This document shows, in pieces, positions 28,308 to 36,795 of a DNA stretch of 64,000 nt. Within the stretch, counting starts at the first letter, position 1, and each line of letters begins with the position of its first letter. Below the pieces are notes generated by a model, which saw nothing but the letters and a program-made list of their open reading frames with translations, did no database searches and was not told the DNA's origin. This DNA comes from Actinomycetota bacterium (lineage in GTDB: Bacteria; Actinomycetota; Actinomycetes; S36-B12; CAIYMF01): assembly GCA_020161245.1 (NCBI GenBank), contig JAIUOK010000013.1, positions 1 to 64,000 on the forward strand. Direction: 5' to 3'. A program made the position numbers and the translations under genes.

Positions 28308-29848
28308 CCCCCGACCAGCCGCGCGAGCCGCTCGACCCGCTCGAGGACGAGACCGGCTACGACGCCGACGATTCGGCCTGGGCCGACGACGAGGTGCTCG
28401 AGGTCGACGACCTCGACGGCGACGGCCTCCCCGACCTCGGCGACCTCGGCGACGACGAGGAGATCAGCGCCGAGACCCTGCAGGCCCTCGGGTTCGACGT
28501 CGACGACCTCGATGTCTTCGACGACGAGGACGACGAGCTGCTGCCCGTCGTCGCAGTGGTGGGCCGCCCCAACGTCGGCAAGTCCACTCTGGTCAACCGC
28601 ATCATCGGCCGGCGCGAGGCCGTCGTCGAGGACGTCCCCGGCGTCACCCGCGACCGCGTGACGTACGAGGCGGAGTGGGCCGGGCGGCGGTTCCTGCTGG
28701 TCGACACCGGCGGCTGGGAGCGCGAGGCGAAGGGGCTCGCGGCCCAGGTCGCCGCGCAGGCTGAGCGCGCCATGAACGAGGCCGACGCCGTCCTGTTCGT
28801 CCTCGACGCGACGGTCGGCGCCACGGATGCCGACGAGGACGTCGTCAAGGTGCTGCGCCGCACCAAGAAGCCGGTGCTGCTGGTGGCCAACAAGGTCGAC
28901 GACAGCCGTGGCGACGCCGACGCCGCGATGCTGTGGTCGCTGGGCCTCGGCGAGCCGCAGGGTGTCTCGTCGCTGCACGGCCGCGGCATGGGCGACATGC
29001 TCGAGAACCTGGTCAACGCGCTGCCCGAGCAGGGCAGCCGGGTCGCCGAGCCGCGCGGACCGCGCCGCGTGGCGCTGCTCGGCAAGCCCAACGTCGGCAA
29101 GTCCAGCCTGCTCAATCAGCTCGCGGGCGAGGCCCGCGTCGTGGTCGACTCCGTCGCCGGCACCACCGTTGACCCGGTCGACGAGCTGGTCGAGATCGCA
29201 GGCACCACATGGCGTTTCGTCGACACGGCCGGCATCCGCAAGCGGGTCAACGAGGCCAGCGGCCACGAGTACTACGCGTCGCTTCGCACCAAGTCCGCGC
29301 TCGACAAGGCCGAGGTCGCCGTCGTCCTCCTCGAGGCCAACGAGCCCCTCGCCGAGCAGGACACCCGCATCCTGTCGATGGTGGTCGAGAGCGGCCGCGC
29401 CCTGGTCCTGGCGTTCAACAAGTGGGACCTCATGGACGACGAGCGCCGCCGCTACCTCGAGCGCGAGATCGAGCGCGACCTGCACCAGGTCGCGTGGGCG
29501 CCTCGGGTCAACATCAGCGCCCGCACGGGACGCCACACCGACAAGCTGGTGCCGGCCCTCGACCGCGCCCTCGACGGGTGGGAGACGCGCGTCCCCACCT
29601 CGAAGCTCAACGCGTTCCTCGCCTCACTGGTCGCCTCCCACCCGCACCCGGTGCGCGGCGGCAAGCAGCCGCGCATCCTCTTCGGCACCCAGGCCGCCAC
29701 CCGGCCGCCGACGTTCGTGCTGTTCACCACGGGGTTCCTCGAGGCCGGCTACCGGCGATTCGTCGAGCGTCGCCTGCGTGAGGAGTTCGGCTTCGAAGGC
29801 ACGCCGGTCCGCATCAACCTGCGGGTGCGGGCCAAGCGCAAGCGGTGA
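28304..29848 (+). CDS. der: Ribosome-assembly GTPase Der (EngA)
   Basis: A 514-residue protein with two tandem GTPase domains: G1 motifs GRPNVGKST (from residue ~87) and GKPNVGKSS (from ~260), G3 motifs DTGG and DTAG, G4 motifs NKVD and NKWD. The KH-like C-terminal domain ends with [11 protein letters not shown]. It matures the 50S subunit. The first ~84 residues are a highly acidic extension not found in most Der proteins of other phyla but common in actinobacteria. Start GTG 28304. Confidence 0.96.
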   Translation: MTPDQPREPLDPLEDETGYDADDSAWADDEVLEVDDLDGDGLPDLGDLGDDEEISAETLQALGFDVDDLDVFDDEDDELLPVVAVVGRPNVGKSTLVNRIIGRREAVVEDVPGVTRDRVTYEAEWAGRRFLLVDTGGWEREAKGLAAQVAAQAERAMNEADAVLFVLDATVGATDADEDVVKVLRRTKKPVLLVANKVDDSRGDADAAMLWSLGLGEPQGVSSLHGRGMGDMLENLVNALPEQGSRVAEPRGPRRVALLGKPNVGKSSLLNQLAGEARVVVDSVAGTTVDPVDELVEIAGTTWRFVDTAGIRKRVNEASGHEYYASLRTKSALDKAEVAVVLLEANEPLAEQDTRILSMVVESGRALVLAFNKWDLMDDERRRYLEREIERDLHQVAWAPRVNISARTGRHTDKLVPALDRALDGWETRVPTSKLNAFLASLVASHPHPVRGGKQPRILFGTQAATRPPTFVLFTTGFLEAGYRRFVERRLREEFGFEGTPVRINLRVRAKRKR

Positions 29849-29904
29849 CGTACGACGCGTCCGCGCGCGGCCCTGCCGGTTTCGGGGGAGCGCCGCCGGT
29901 CGTG

Positions 29905-29910
29905 TAACCT
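29905..29910 (+). promoter_or_regulatory. -10 element TAACCT, tRNA-Pro
   Basis: TAACCT lies 38 bases upstream of the tRNA 5' end in the gap after der, a plausible independent promoter. Confidence 0.5.
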
Positions 29911-29948
29911 TCACGGGCCGATCGCGGGCGATCCTCGCGGTCGGAGTT

Positions 29949-30008
<60 letters not shown>

Positions 30009-30025
<17 letters not shown>

Positions 30026-30243
30026 CGCACGACGAAGGGCCGGCCGAATGGCCGGCCCTTCGTCGTGCCCGACCGGGCTGACGGGATGTGGGAGGAGCGC
30101 TCGCGCTCCGCCCGGCCGCCTCCGCTGCTCGCGCCGAAGGCGCCTCCGCGGTCCTGCGCCGCCCCGAGCGCCCCACGACGACGGTTCCTGTCAGCCCGAC
30201 CACGCACGACGAAGGGCCGGCCGAATGGCCGGCCCTTCGTCGT
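30009..30243 (+). repeat. 58-bp direct repeat: tRNA-Pro 3' end plus terminator, two copies
   Basis: Positions 30009-30066 (T arm to CCA and the following hairpin) recur exactly at 30186-30243, offset by 177 bp. The 119 bases between them encode nothing recognisable. An inverted partial copy of the tRNA acceptor sequence lies near 30069-30087. This is the geometry left by a site-specific integration or small duplication at a tRNA gene. Confidence 0.85.
30027..30068. terminator. tRNA-Pro terminator (first copy)
   Basis: A perfect 19-bp stem (30027-30045 with 30050-30068) and GAAT loop. The second copy, 30206-30243, keeps 17 bp of the stem and also faces the convergent gene ending at 30252. Confidence 0.85.
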
Positions 30244-30251
30244 CGGCGGGG

Positions 30252-30839
30252 TCAGTCGGGGAGCTGCTCGGCGAGGACGGCGCCGCTGCGCTCGAGGCGG
30301 TGCTGGAGCATCTGCTCGAAGGCGATGCGGTGCCCGTGCGCCTGCTCGTAGGCAAGCAGTGCGGCCAGCTGGGCGGGCGACAGGGGCGAGAGCGAGGCCT
30401 GGGCGTCGGCCAGCGACATGCTGGGCCAGCCCTCGACGGGCAGGTCGTCGCCGGACAGGTCCCTGAGGTCGACGACCTCGACCTGCTCCGACCCCGACAG
30501 CGAACCGCTGCGGCCGTCGGGGTCGCCGCCCTCGGCCCGCGACTGCCGCGAGGACGCGCGCGTCTGGGCGCTCGAGGCGGACTCGTCGTCGCGCCGCCCC
30601 CACGAGCTGGACGTCTGCTCGACACCGCCCGCCGACGTGGTGCCCGGACGGCCGAGCACATCGGGGTCGAGCCCGCGCCCGCGCTCGGACGGATCCTCCC
30701 CGGCGAGCATCAGCTCCCAGTGGCGCGTCGTGCGGGCAGCGATGACGGTCGCCTCGCGCAGCAGCCGCACCGGCGGCAGCAGCGCCCCGCGGGCGCGGTC
30801 GATCGGCAGCAGGGCGGTCAGGTCCATGAGGCTGGGCAC
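30252..30839 (-). CDS. Hypothetical protein, helical C-terminus
   Basis: A 195-residue protein. GTG 30839 follows GGAGGA. Residues 1-45 are a predicted helix with hydrophobic and basic faces (MDLTALLPIDRARGALLPPV). The middle is disordered. Residues ~145-190 (LSPAQLAALLAYEQAHGHR) resemble the C-terminal motif of actinobacterial lipid-droplet-associated proteins. That likeness is weak and function is not assigned. Confidence 0.55.
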   Translation of the reverse strand: MPSLMDLTALLPIDRARGALLPPVRLLREATVIAARTTRHWELMLAGEDPSERGRGLDPDVLGRPGTTSAGGVEQTSSSWGRRDDESASSAQTRASSRQSRAEGGDPDGRSGSLSGSEQVEVVDLRDLSGDDLPVEGWPSMSLADAQASLSPLSPAQLAALLAYEQAHGHRIAFEQMLQHRLERSGAVLAEQLPD

Positions 30840-31081
30840 AGCACTTCCTCCGGTCAGGGGAACGGAGTTCGGCGGTGCCCGATGCGGACGGCCGCAAACG
30901 CCACCCCGGGTGCGATCCGGGGCACAGCAGCGAGGTCGTCAGCCGTGCGGCGCAGGCAGATCGGCCGAAGATGCGCGGAGCGGGTTACCGTGGACCGCCC
31001 GTTCGCGGCTGTGTCGCGACGTCGCACCAGACCCGTGCAGACCTGCTGCCCGCATCGTCGGGCCCGGCCCAGGAGGTGCCC

Positions 31082-32212
31082 GTGCGCGCTCGCGCGGTCG
31101 TGCCCGTCCTCGGTGCCGGCCTGCTCCTGGCAGCCTGCGGCAGTGCGGGGCAGCAGTCCGCACCGAGCCCGGGCTCGACGTCGGCCCCAGCGTCGGCGCC
31201 GGCCGCGGCACCCGCCGCAGCAGGCGTGCCGACGCCGTCCGCGAGCAGCACAGCCGAGCCCGCGCCCGACCCGCGCCTGCTGCCTGTGATTCGTGCCGTG
31301 GTGGCCGCGTCGATCCCCACAGCGAGCGGCAAGGTCGAGGATCGCGTCTTCCGCGGCCGTAACGGACAGCCGTTCACGGTGCAGGAGTTCCTCATGGCCT
31401 GCGGGCGCTACGACGCCCGCGCCGTCCACGCGAGCCTCGAGGAGCTGACGAGCGGGCTGCCGGCCGACGCGTTCGTCGTGTACCTCGCGCCCGACAAGTC
31501 CAGCATCCGCCGGGCTGCGCTGGGCAGCAGGGCGCCGGCCCTGCTGGACTGCGCCGACGATGTGCGTGCGGCCACCGAGTCGGTGTGGCCGACGACGTCG
31601 GGCACCGTGGCGCCGCTCCGTCCCTCGGTGGCCGCGGTCGAGTCGGCCAGCCCGGGGTCGACGTACCCGTACGGCGACTCGCACTGGACCGCGCGCGGGG
31701 CTCGCGTGTGGGTGCGCGACCTCGTGCTGCGCTACGAGCGGCAGGGCCTGCTGCCTGCCGGCACCTGGGCGCGCGCGCGGATCGAGCAGGGTCCGAAGGC
31801 GCTGTTCACCAGCACCCTCCTCGCCTCGATCGGCGTGAAGCACTCCGAGCGCATCGCCACCGAGAAGATCGTGCGCGCCGGCGTCACGACGACCACGTCG
31901 TCGAGCCCGGGCCTCGGCAACCCCACGCTCGACATCCGCTCGACGTCGGCCACGGGCGCACGGCTCGTGCCGGGCCGCACGGTGCTGGTGCGCGACTCCT
32001 TCGTGTGGCGCGCGCTGCCGAGCCTGCAGCCGTTCTTCTCCCGGCTCACAGTCGTGCACTGGGCCGAGTTCGACCGGATGGTCCGTACCGGCACGCTCCC
32101 CACCGCCGACCGCTACGTGTTCGAGAGCGTCCAGCGCGGCTGGGTGTCCCGGGCTGCGAAGCTGTCCGATCCCCAGGTGCAGGTCGCCCTGCGCAGTGCG
32201 TTGGGCCGCTGA
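31082..32212 (+). CDS. SGNH/AlgX-AlgJ-like lipoprotein (putative O-acetyltransferase)
   Basis: A 376-residue protein. GTG 31082 has AGGAGG five bases upstream. The lipobox is LLLAAC, so it is lipid-anchored on the outer face of the membrane. A Pro/Ala/Ser linker runs to ~residue 60. YGDSHWTARGA matches the GDxHWT catalytic motif of the AlgX/AlgJ family and VLVRDSFVW the GDSx-type serine block, here RDSF. Such proteins acetylate exported polysaccharides. No MBOT partner is visible nearby, so the acetyl donor or substrate remains open. Confidence 0.7.
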   Translation: MRARAVVPVLGAGLLLAACGSAGQQSAPSPGSTSAPASAPAAAPAAAGVPTPSASSTAEPAPDPRLLPVIRAVVAASIPTASGKVEDRVFRGRNGQPFTVQEFLMACGRYDARAVHASLEELTSGLPADAFVVYLAPDKSSIRRAALGSRAPALLDCADDVRAATESVWPTTSGTVAPLRPSVAAVESASPGSTYPYGDSHWTARGARVWVRDLVLRYERQGLLPAGTWARARIEQGPKALFTSTLLASIGVKHSERIATEKIVRAGVTTTTSSSPGLGNPTLDIRSTSATGARLVPGRTVLVRDSFVWRALPSLQPFFSRLTVVHWAEFDRMVRTGTLPTADRYVFESVQRGWVSRAAKLSDPQVQVALRSALGR

Positions 32213-32225
32213 GAGACCCTGCCGC

Positions 32226-32417
32226 TCAGTCGATCCGCTCCCACACGACCACGGTGTTGCGGTCCTGCGTGAACACGTGGGCCATCCGGTAGCCGTTGGC
32301 CCACCGCTCGTTGGACACCTTGCTGAAGTGCTTCATGTTGATGGAGTCCTCGTTGACCTCGCACTCGTAGTGCGGGCCGCCCTTGCTGCCGCCTGAGAGA
32401 CCGCCGACGCCGAACAT
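32226..32417 (-). CDS. Small DUF4177-like protein
   Basis: A 63-residue protein. ATG 32417 is preceded by AGGAGG. A Gly-rich N-terminus precedes HYECEVNEDSINMKHFSKVS and a FTQDRNTVVVWER end, a beta-alpha-beta pattern like DUF4177. The upstream extension of the frame lacks start signals. Function unknown. Confidence 0.6.
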   Translation of the reverse strand: MFGVGGLSGGSKGGPHYECEVNEDSINMKHFSKVSNERWANGYRMAHVFTQDRNTVVVWERID

Positions 32418-32805
32418 GTCGTCCTCCTGTCGTCGCGCCCGCGCGGGCGCCGGCTCCAGCATCACCCACGTGACAGGCGGCACGCGGCGGATCGCGGCAT
32501 TGCGCCGGACATGACGAAGGCCCGCCGCACCCCAGTGAGCGGCGGGCCCTCGTTCATCGACGGGGCTCCTGACCGAAGGCCCGTCGGCCCGGTCGCTGCG
32601 GTGAGTTCCCGACCCGCCGGCGACCTGGCAGGAACTCTGGCAGACGTATGTGAACCCGGCGTTACACCGGGGGCGGGCACCTGTGGCCCCGGCCACAGGG
32701 CACCCGGACAGAGCATCGGGAGACGACGCGGCGTACCCAGCCGTTGCCGGGACAGGCGGCCGTACGACGCGCCACGATCGCGGCCAGCAGCAGCGAGGAG
32801 GAGCC
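32418..32805. other. Intergenic region with hairpins
   Basis: No gene is supported. A hairpin of about 10 GC pairs, GGCCCGCCGC with GCGGCGGGCC (about 32518-32552) inside a looser ATGACGA/TCGTTCAT-type outer stem, and a second hairpin near 32680-32703 (CCTGTGGCC/GGCCACAGG) are present. They lie between divergent genes, so they may be leader structures rather than terminators. Confidence 0.5.
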
Positions 32806-33675
32806 ATGGAGCCGATCGGCGCGAGCAGGGTGCCGCTGCCCGAGGTGTCGGGCCTGTCGTCGATGCCGGGGGCGGGCGAGGAGGGCGGCCATCTGCTGGT
32901 CGCGCTCGGCGACGACCGGGTGGCTCTCGCTCTCGCCACCTGCCGCGGGTCCGACATCGGCGAGTGGGTGGTGGTCACTGCCGAGGAGGTCGGTGCGCAG
33001 CCCGGCTACGAGGACATCGCGACCCAGCTCGAAGCGGTCGCCCTCGACGGCCGTGGCCGGGCCTGGCTGCTCACGGAGGGGACGTCGCTGCTCGGCGGCA
33101 TCGACCTCGCCAGCCGCACCATCGTGGCGCGGGCGGCGCTCGACACGAGCACGATCCCGGAGCTGCACCGCACCTGGACCGCCACGAAGGCCTCGCGCGG
33201 CGAGGGGATCCTGCTGCTGCGGGACGGGCATCTGCTCGTGGCCAAGGAGAAGGACCCGGCCGGTCTGGTCGAGCTCGGGCCTGCGGGAAGCGCGCCCCTC
33301 GGCATCAGCACGCAGACCCTCCTGCCCGACGACGAGGGCTGGGACGAGCCGCACGGCGATCTCGTCGCGCTCGCGTGGTGGCCGTGGGAGGGGGAGGGCA
33401 CCGACGACCTCGACGACCTCAGCGATCTCGCGCCAGACCACCGCGGCGGGGTCTGGGTCCTCTCGGACGAGGGACGCTGCCTGGCCGAGCTGGTCCTGCC
33501 GCTGCGCCCGGGCGCAGCACCCGCGGTCCGACGCACGCAGGCGCTCCCGCGCAGCATCGCCAAGCCCGAGGGGCTCGCCTTCCTCGACGTCGACCTGGTG
33601 GCCGTCGCGGACGACTTCAAGGACAAGGGCAAGGACAAGCACCGCGACAACGTCACGGTGCTGCGCCTGTCCTGA
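32806..33675 (+). CDS. Hypothetical protein, SdiA-regulated/beta-propeller-like
   Basis: A 289-residue protein; ATG 32806 follows GGAGGAG. Repeated short strands such as PEVSGLSSMPG, LEAVALDGRGRAWLLTEG and [19 protein letters not shown] resemble SdiA-regulated/phytase-like propellers, in which each blade carries an assess-the-value phrase. No signal peptide is seen, which is unusual for that group. The C-terminus has a KDKGKDKHRDN charged patch. Assignment is tentative. Confidence 0.5.
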   Translation: MEPIGASRVPLPEVSGLSSMPGAGEEGGHLLVALGDDRVALALATCRGSDIGEWVVVTAEEVGAQPGYEDIATQLEAVALDGRGRAWLLTEGTSLLGGIDLASRTIVARAALDTSTIPELHRTWTATKASRGEGILLLRDGHLLVAKEKDPAGLVELGPAGSAPLGISTQTLLPDDEGWDEPHGDLVALAWWPWEGEGTDDLDDLSDLAPDHRGGVWVLSDEGRCLAELVLPLRPGAAPAVRRTQALPRSIAKPEGLAFLDVDLVAVADDFKDKGKDKHRDNVTVLRLS

Positions 33676-33745
33676 GCCGCAGCAGGACGGAGGAGGGCGC
33701 CGGGGCGTGGCCCCGGCGCCCTGCGCGCCCCCGGTCTGCCGGCCG

Positions 33746-34330
33746 TCAGGCGGCCGGGTCGATGCTGCCGCCGTCGACGACGGTGCCGGGCGGGTTCGGG
33801 TACTGCGACGCCGCGGCGCACACCGCCGACGCGATCGCGTCGAGGGAGGCGCCGCCGAGCGCAGCGGAGTCGGCCGAGCAGCCGGACGCGGTCACGGCGA
33901 TCGACAGCTTCGCGGCCCCGGAGGACGTGGCCAGCGGCAGCTCGATGGTGCCCGCAGGCGTCCAGGCCGCATCCATCGCCAGCTCGCCGACCGTGGTGCC
34001 GGCCGGCAGCTCGGCGTCCACGACCGCCACCGTCTCGCCCACGGGCAGGCTCGTCGGCAGGCCGATCGCACCGGGGTCCGGCGCGGGGGAGGACGCCGCA
34101 GCCGTGGGCTGCGCGACGGGGGCCAGGGCCGGACCGCCCAGCAGCCCGCCGCCGACGGCGACCGCGGCGGCCACCGACGCCGCGGCGCCGATGCCGGCGA
34201 CGCCGTACCAGGCGCGGCGGCGCCGGGTGCGGGCCCGCGCCGCCGAGGCGATCACAGGGGTGCTGAACTCGCGGGCGGGCGCGTCGCCGACGGCGTCGCG
34301 CATCAGGGTGCGCAGGTCGTTGTCGCTCAT
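33746..34330 (-). CDS. Anti-sigma-factor-like membrane protein
   Basis: A 194-residue protein. ATG 34330 overlaps the sigma gene stop (ATGA) and has AGGAG. Residues 1-40 are cytosolic (DNDLRTLMRDAVGDAP), one membrane helix spans ~42-65, and the rest is extracytoplasmic with two Cys. The layout is that of sigma-factor antagonists downstream of their sigma gene. It lacks the HxxxCxxC zinc motif of ZAS anti-sigmas, so the role rests on context and topology. Confidence 0.6.
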   Translation of the reverse strand: MSDNDLRTLMRDAVGDAPAREFSTPVIASAARARTRRRRAWYGVAGIGAAASVAAAVAVGGGLLGGPALAPVAQPTAAASSPAPDPGAIGLPTSLPVGETVAVVDAELPAGTTVGELAMDAAWTPAGTIELPLATSSGAAKLSIAVTASGCSADSAALGGASLDAIASAVCAAASQYPNPPGTVVDGGSIDPAA

Positions 34331-34836
34331 GGCTTCTCCTCGTCCAGGCCCGCGAGCACGGGCGTCCTCATGAGCTCGCGCAGCCGGTCCAGGCCGCGCG
34401 AGGTCGAGCTCTTCACCGTCCCCGGGGTGATCCCGAGGACGCGTGCGGTGTCGTCGACCGAGAGGTCGTCGAAGAACCGCAGCACCAGGACGGCTCGTTG
34501 GCGTGCAGGCAGCTCGGCGAGGGCCGAGACCACGTCGTAGTCGGGCCCGTCGTCGGGTGCGCCCGACGGCCGGTCCGGCAGCACCTCGCTGGGCACCTCG
34601 CGCCGCCACGGCCGGCGCGAGCGGTCGACCGCCGCCGTCGCGACGACCCGTCGCGCGTACGACGTCGCCGCCTCGGGCCGGATCCGGTGCCAGCGCTCGT
34701 ACACGCGGACCAGCGCGTCCTGCACGACGTCGTCGGCCGTGTGCCAGTCGCCGCACAGGAGGTACGCCGTGCCGCGCAGCTGCTGCGCGGTGCGCTGGGC
34801 CCACTCGGTGAAGGCGCCGTCGCGGTCCTCGCCCAT
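34327..34836 (-). CDS. ECF RNA polymerase sigma factor, SigE family
   Basis: A 169-residue protein. ATG 34836 follows GGAGG. Region 2 is at LRGTAYLLCGDWHTADDVVQ and DALVRVYERW. Region 4 is at LPARQRAVLVLRFFDDLSVD and GITPGTVKSSTSRGLDRL. The phrase FTEWAQRTAQQLRGTAYLL places it in the actinobacterial SigE/SigM-like group that typically responds to envelope stress. It is followed by its probable membrane antagonist. Confidence 0.88.
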   Translation of the reverse strand: MGEDRDGAFTEWAQRTAQQLRGTAYLLCGDWHTADDVVQDALVRVYERWHRIRPEAATSYARRVVATAAVDRSRRPWRREVPSEVLPDRPSGAPDDGPDYDVVSALAELPARQRAVLVLRFFDDLSVDDTARVLGITPGTVKSSTSRGLDRLRELMRTPVLAGLDEEKP

Positions 34837-34866
34837 CCCTGCCTCCGTCCTTCCGCCGTCGCAGCA

Positions 34867-34896
34867 CAGACGGATCGAGAGGCGCCCGAGGTTGCC
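34867..34896 (-). promoter_or_regulatory. Possible autoregulatory ECF promoter
   Basis: On the minus strand GGCAAC (34896-34891) and CGTCTG (34872-34867) are separated by 18 bases, resembling ECF-type -35 GGAAC and -10 CGTC boxes. They lie ~30 bases before the sigma start. Confidence 0.35.
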
Positions 34897-34916
34897 TCGT
34901 GGCCGGACGGGTTTCG

Positions 34917-35207
34917 TCAGACGTCGACGTCGCGCGTCGTCGTGACGACGAGGCGAGTGCCGGTCACCCGCTCGATCGAGTCGGCCATCGCCTCGAGGAA
35001 CGAGGGCTTGCTCGCCCGCTGGTAGCCGTGGACGCCGGCCATCTTGGTCGCGTCGACGAAGTCGAGGGTGAGCACACCGTCCTCGAGGGAGGCGAGCCGG
35101 CCGTCGAACAGGGCGATCCACGCCGTGCGGTGCGTCGACTCGAGGTCGTAGAGGACGTCGATCCACTGCGCCTTGAGCTGCGGCAGCGTGAGGGGGACGT
35201 CGGCCAT
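34917..35207 (-). CDS. Hypothetical protein resembling DnaX C-terminal domain
   Basis: A 96-residue protein from ATG 35207. TLPQLKAQWIDVLYDLES followed by AWIALFDGRLASLEDGVLTLDF has the helix-strand pattern of the tau/gamma C-terminal region (domain III-like) of actinobacterial DnaX, including the phrase for the variable-loop strand. It is free-standing here. Whether it interacts with replication proteins is unknown. It ends ~80 bases before the sigma gene. Confidence 0.5.
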   Translation of the reverse strand: MADVPLTLPQLKAQWIDVLYDLESTHRTAWIALFDGRLASLEDGVLTLDFVDATKMAGVHGYQRASKPSFLEAMADSIERVTGTRLVVTTTRDVDV

Positions 35208-35297
35208 GGCCCGATCCTGCCCCACCGGCGCACCCGGCCGCCTGCCCGGACGGCGCATCGACGTCGTGGCGCGGCGCCCCGCGCGCCTTCCGCGGGC

Positions 35298-35303
35298 TAC
35301 CGT
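35298..35303 (+). promoter_or_regulatory. -10 element TACCGT, leaderless
   Basis: TACCGT lies six bases before GTG 35310 with no Shine-Dalgarno. Confidence 0.6.
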
Positions 35304-35309
35304 GACCGC

Positions 35310-36173
35310 GTGGCACGGGTGCTGCTGCTGGTGACGGGTGCCGTCGCCGCAGTCGTGGGGGCGGTGGTCCTGGCGACCGGCGCTGTCTTCGCGGTGACGT
35401 TCGGCTCCGACGACCGCGTCGCCACGGCGCCGACCACCCTCACCGCCCAGGGCTCCGCCCTCGTCCTCGACGACCTCTCCGTCGACGCCGTGGGACTGCC
35501 GATCCCCGACGACGTCGGATCGCTGCGGCTCACCGCCGCCGGCCCGGACGGCCGCGCCGTCTTCCTCGGCGTCGCCCGCACCTCCGACGTCGACACCTAT
35601 CTGGTGGGCGCCCCCTACGACTCCGTGGTGGCCGACCTCGGCGGCGGCACGGCGCAGACCCGCCCGGTGCCCGGCTCGCAGGCGCCGGCGCCCCCGTCGT
35701 CGCAGGGGTTCTGGCTGCAGAGTTCTGAGGCGTCGCCCGCCACGATCCCGGCGAAGGTCCCCGCCGGGACGTCCGTCGTGATCATGAAGCCGGACTCGGC
35801 CACGGGCGTCAGCGCCGCCGTGTCGGTCGCGCTCACGCTGCCCGGCGCATGGACGGCGTCGCTCGTCGCGATAGCCAGCGGCCTCGCGCTGCTCGTCCTC
35901 GGCGCGCTGCTGCTGGTGTGGGGGCGTCGGCGCGGTCGGCCCGTGCCGGCGGGCGCGCACTCCGCCGCAGCTGGGGCCGCGGCGCCCGCCGCCGTCGACG
36001 TGCTGCCGGGCGGGGGAGAGCCGGCGCCGGCGCCGGCTGAGGCGCCGGGGGAGCAGGGCGACGACGACGCTGCGCCCCCTCCTGCGGCCGACGACCCGGA
36101 TCCCGAGCTCGCGGCGTCCGACCCGGCCGACTCCGACGACGGGCTGACTCCCGAGGCGGCGCCCGGCGGTTAG
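35310..36173 (+). CDS. Two-helix membrane protein, hypothetical
   Basis: A 287-residue protein from GTG 35310. An N-terminal membrane helix (~3-30), an extracytoplasmic domain of ~150 residues with beta pattern, a second helix (~182-205) followed by RRRGR, then an acidic disordered cytosolic tail rich in Pro/Ala/Asp/Glu. The family occurs widely in actinobacteria without known role. Its TAG stop is part of the next -10 box. Confidence 0.65.
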   Translation: MARVLLLVTGAVAAVVGAVVLATGAVFAVTFGSDDRVATAPTTLTAQGSALVLDDLSVDAVGLPIPDDVGSLRLTAAGPDGRAVFLGVARTSDVDTYLVGAPYDSVVADLGGGTAQTRPVPGSQAPAPPSSQGFWLQSSEASPATIPAKVPAGTSVVIMKPDSATGVSAAVSVALTLPGAWTASLVAIASGLALLVLGALLLVWGRRRGRPVPAGAHSAAAGAAAPAAVDVLPGGGEPAPAPAEAPGEQGDDDAAPPPAADDPDPELAASDPADSDDGLTPEAAPGG

Positions 36174-36176
36174 GGT
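36171..36176 (+). promoter_or_regulatory. -10 element TAGGGT, pgsA
   Basis: TAGGGT includes the stop codon of the preceding gene and lies six bases before GTG 36183; leaderless. Confidence 0.65.
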
Positions 36177-36182
36177 CGAGGC

Positions 36183-36791
36183 GTGGACGTGCAGGAGAAC
36201 GAGGTCACCACCGACCGCATCCTCACCGTGCCGAACATCCTGTCGTTCCTGCGGCTGCTCGGCGTCCCGCTGTTCCTCTGGCTCATCCTCGTGCCGCAGG
36301 CCGACGGCTGGGCGATCGTCCTGCTCATGGTGTCGGGCATCACCGACTGGCTCGACGGCAAGATCGCCCGCGCCACCGGCCAGATCAGCCGCCTCGGGCA
36401 GCTGCTCGACCCCCTCGCCGACCGTCTCTACATCGCTGCCACGCTGCTCGGCCTCGCGCTGCGCGGGATCATCCCGTGGTGGCTGGTGATCGTGCTGGTC
36501 GCCCGCGATGTGCTGCTCGCGTTCTACCTAGCAGCCCTCAAGCGCCGAGGGATCACGGGCCTGCCGGTGCACTTCCTCGGCAAGGCCGCGACCTTCTGCC
36601 TCATGTACGCGTTCCCCATCCTGCTCATCAGCGACGGAGCCTCGGCCGCGGGCACCGACATCCGCGACGTCGCGCTGGCGCTCGGCTGGGCCTTCGCCAT
36701 CTGGGGCACGGCGCTGTACTGGTGGGCCGGCGTGCTCTACATCGAGCAGGCCAACCGCATCCTGCGCCGGCCCGTGGCGCGGACGGCGTGA
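36183..36791 (+). CDS. pgsA: CDP-alcohol phosphatidyltransferase (PgsA-like)
   Basis: A 202-residue membrane enzyme. The family motif reads DWLDGKIARATGQISRLGQ then LLDPLADRL, keeping all three catalytic Asp and the Gly residues. Four to five membrane helices follow. The position before DUF881-sbp-DUF881 matches mycobacterial pgsA2, whose exact product (phosphatidylglycerophosphate, cardiolipin or phosphatidylinositol phosphate) varies. First gene of a probable operon reaching gcvH. Confidence 0.9.
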   Translation: MDVQENEVTTDRILTVPNILSFLRLLGVPLFLWLILVPQADGWAIVLLMVSGITDWLDGKIARATGQISRLGQLLDPLADRLYIAATLLGLALRGIIPWWLVIVLVARDVLLAFYLAALKRRGITGLPVHFLGKAATFCLMYAFPILLISDGASAAGTDIRDVALALGWAFAIWGTALYWWAGVLYIEQANRILRRPVARTA

Positions 36792-36795
36792 CGCC

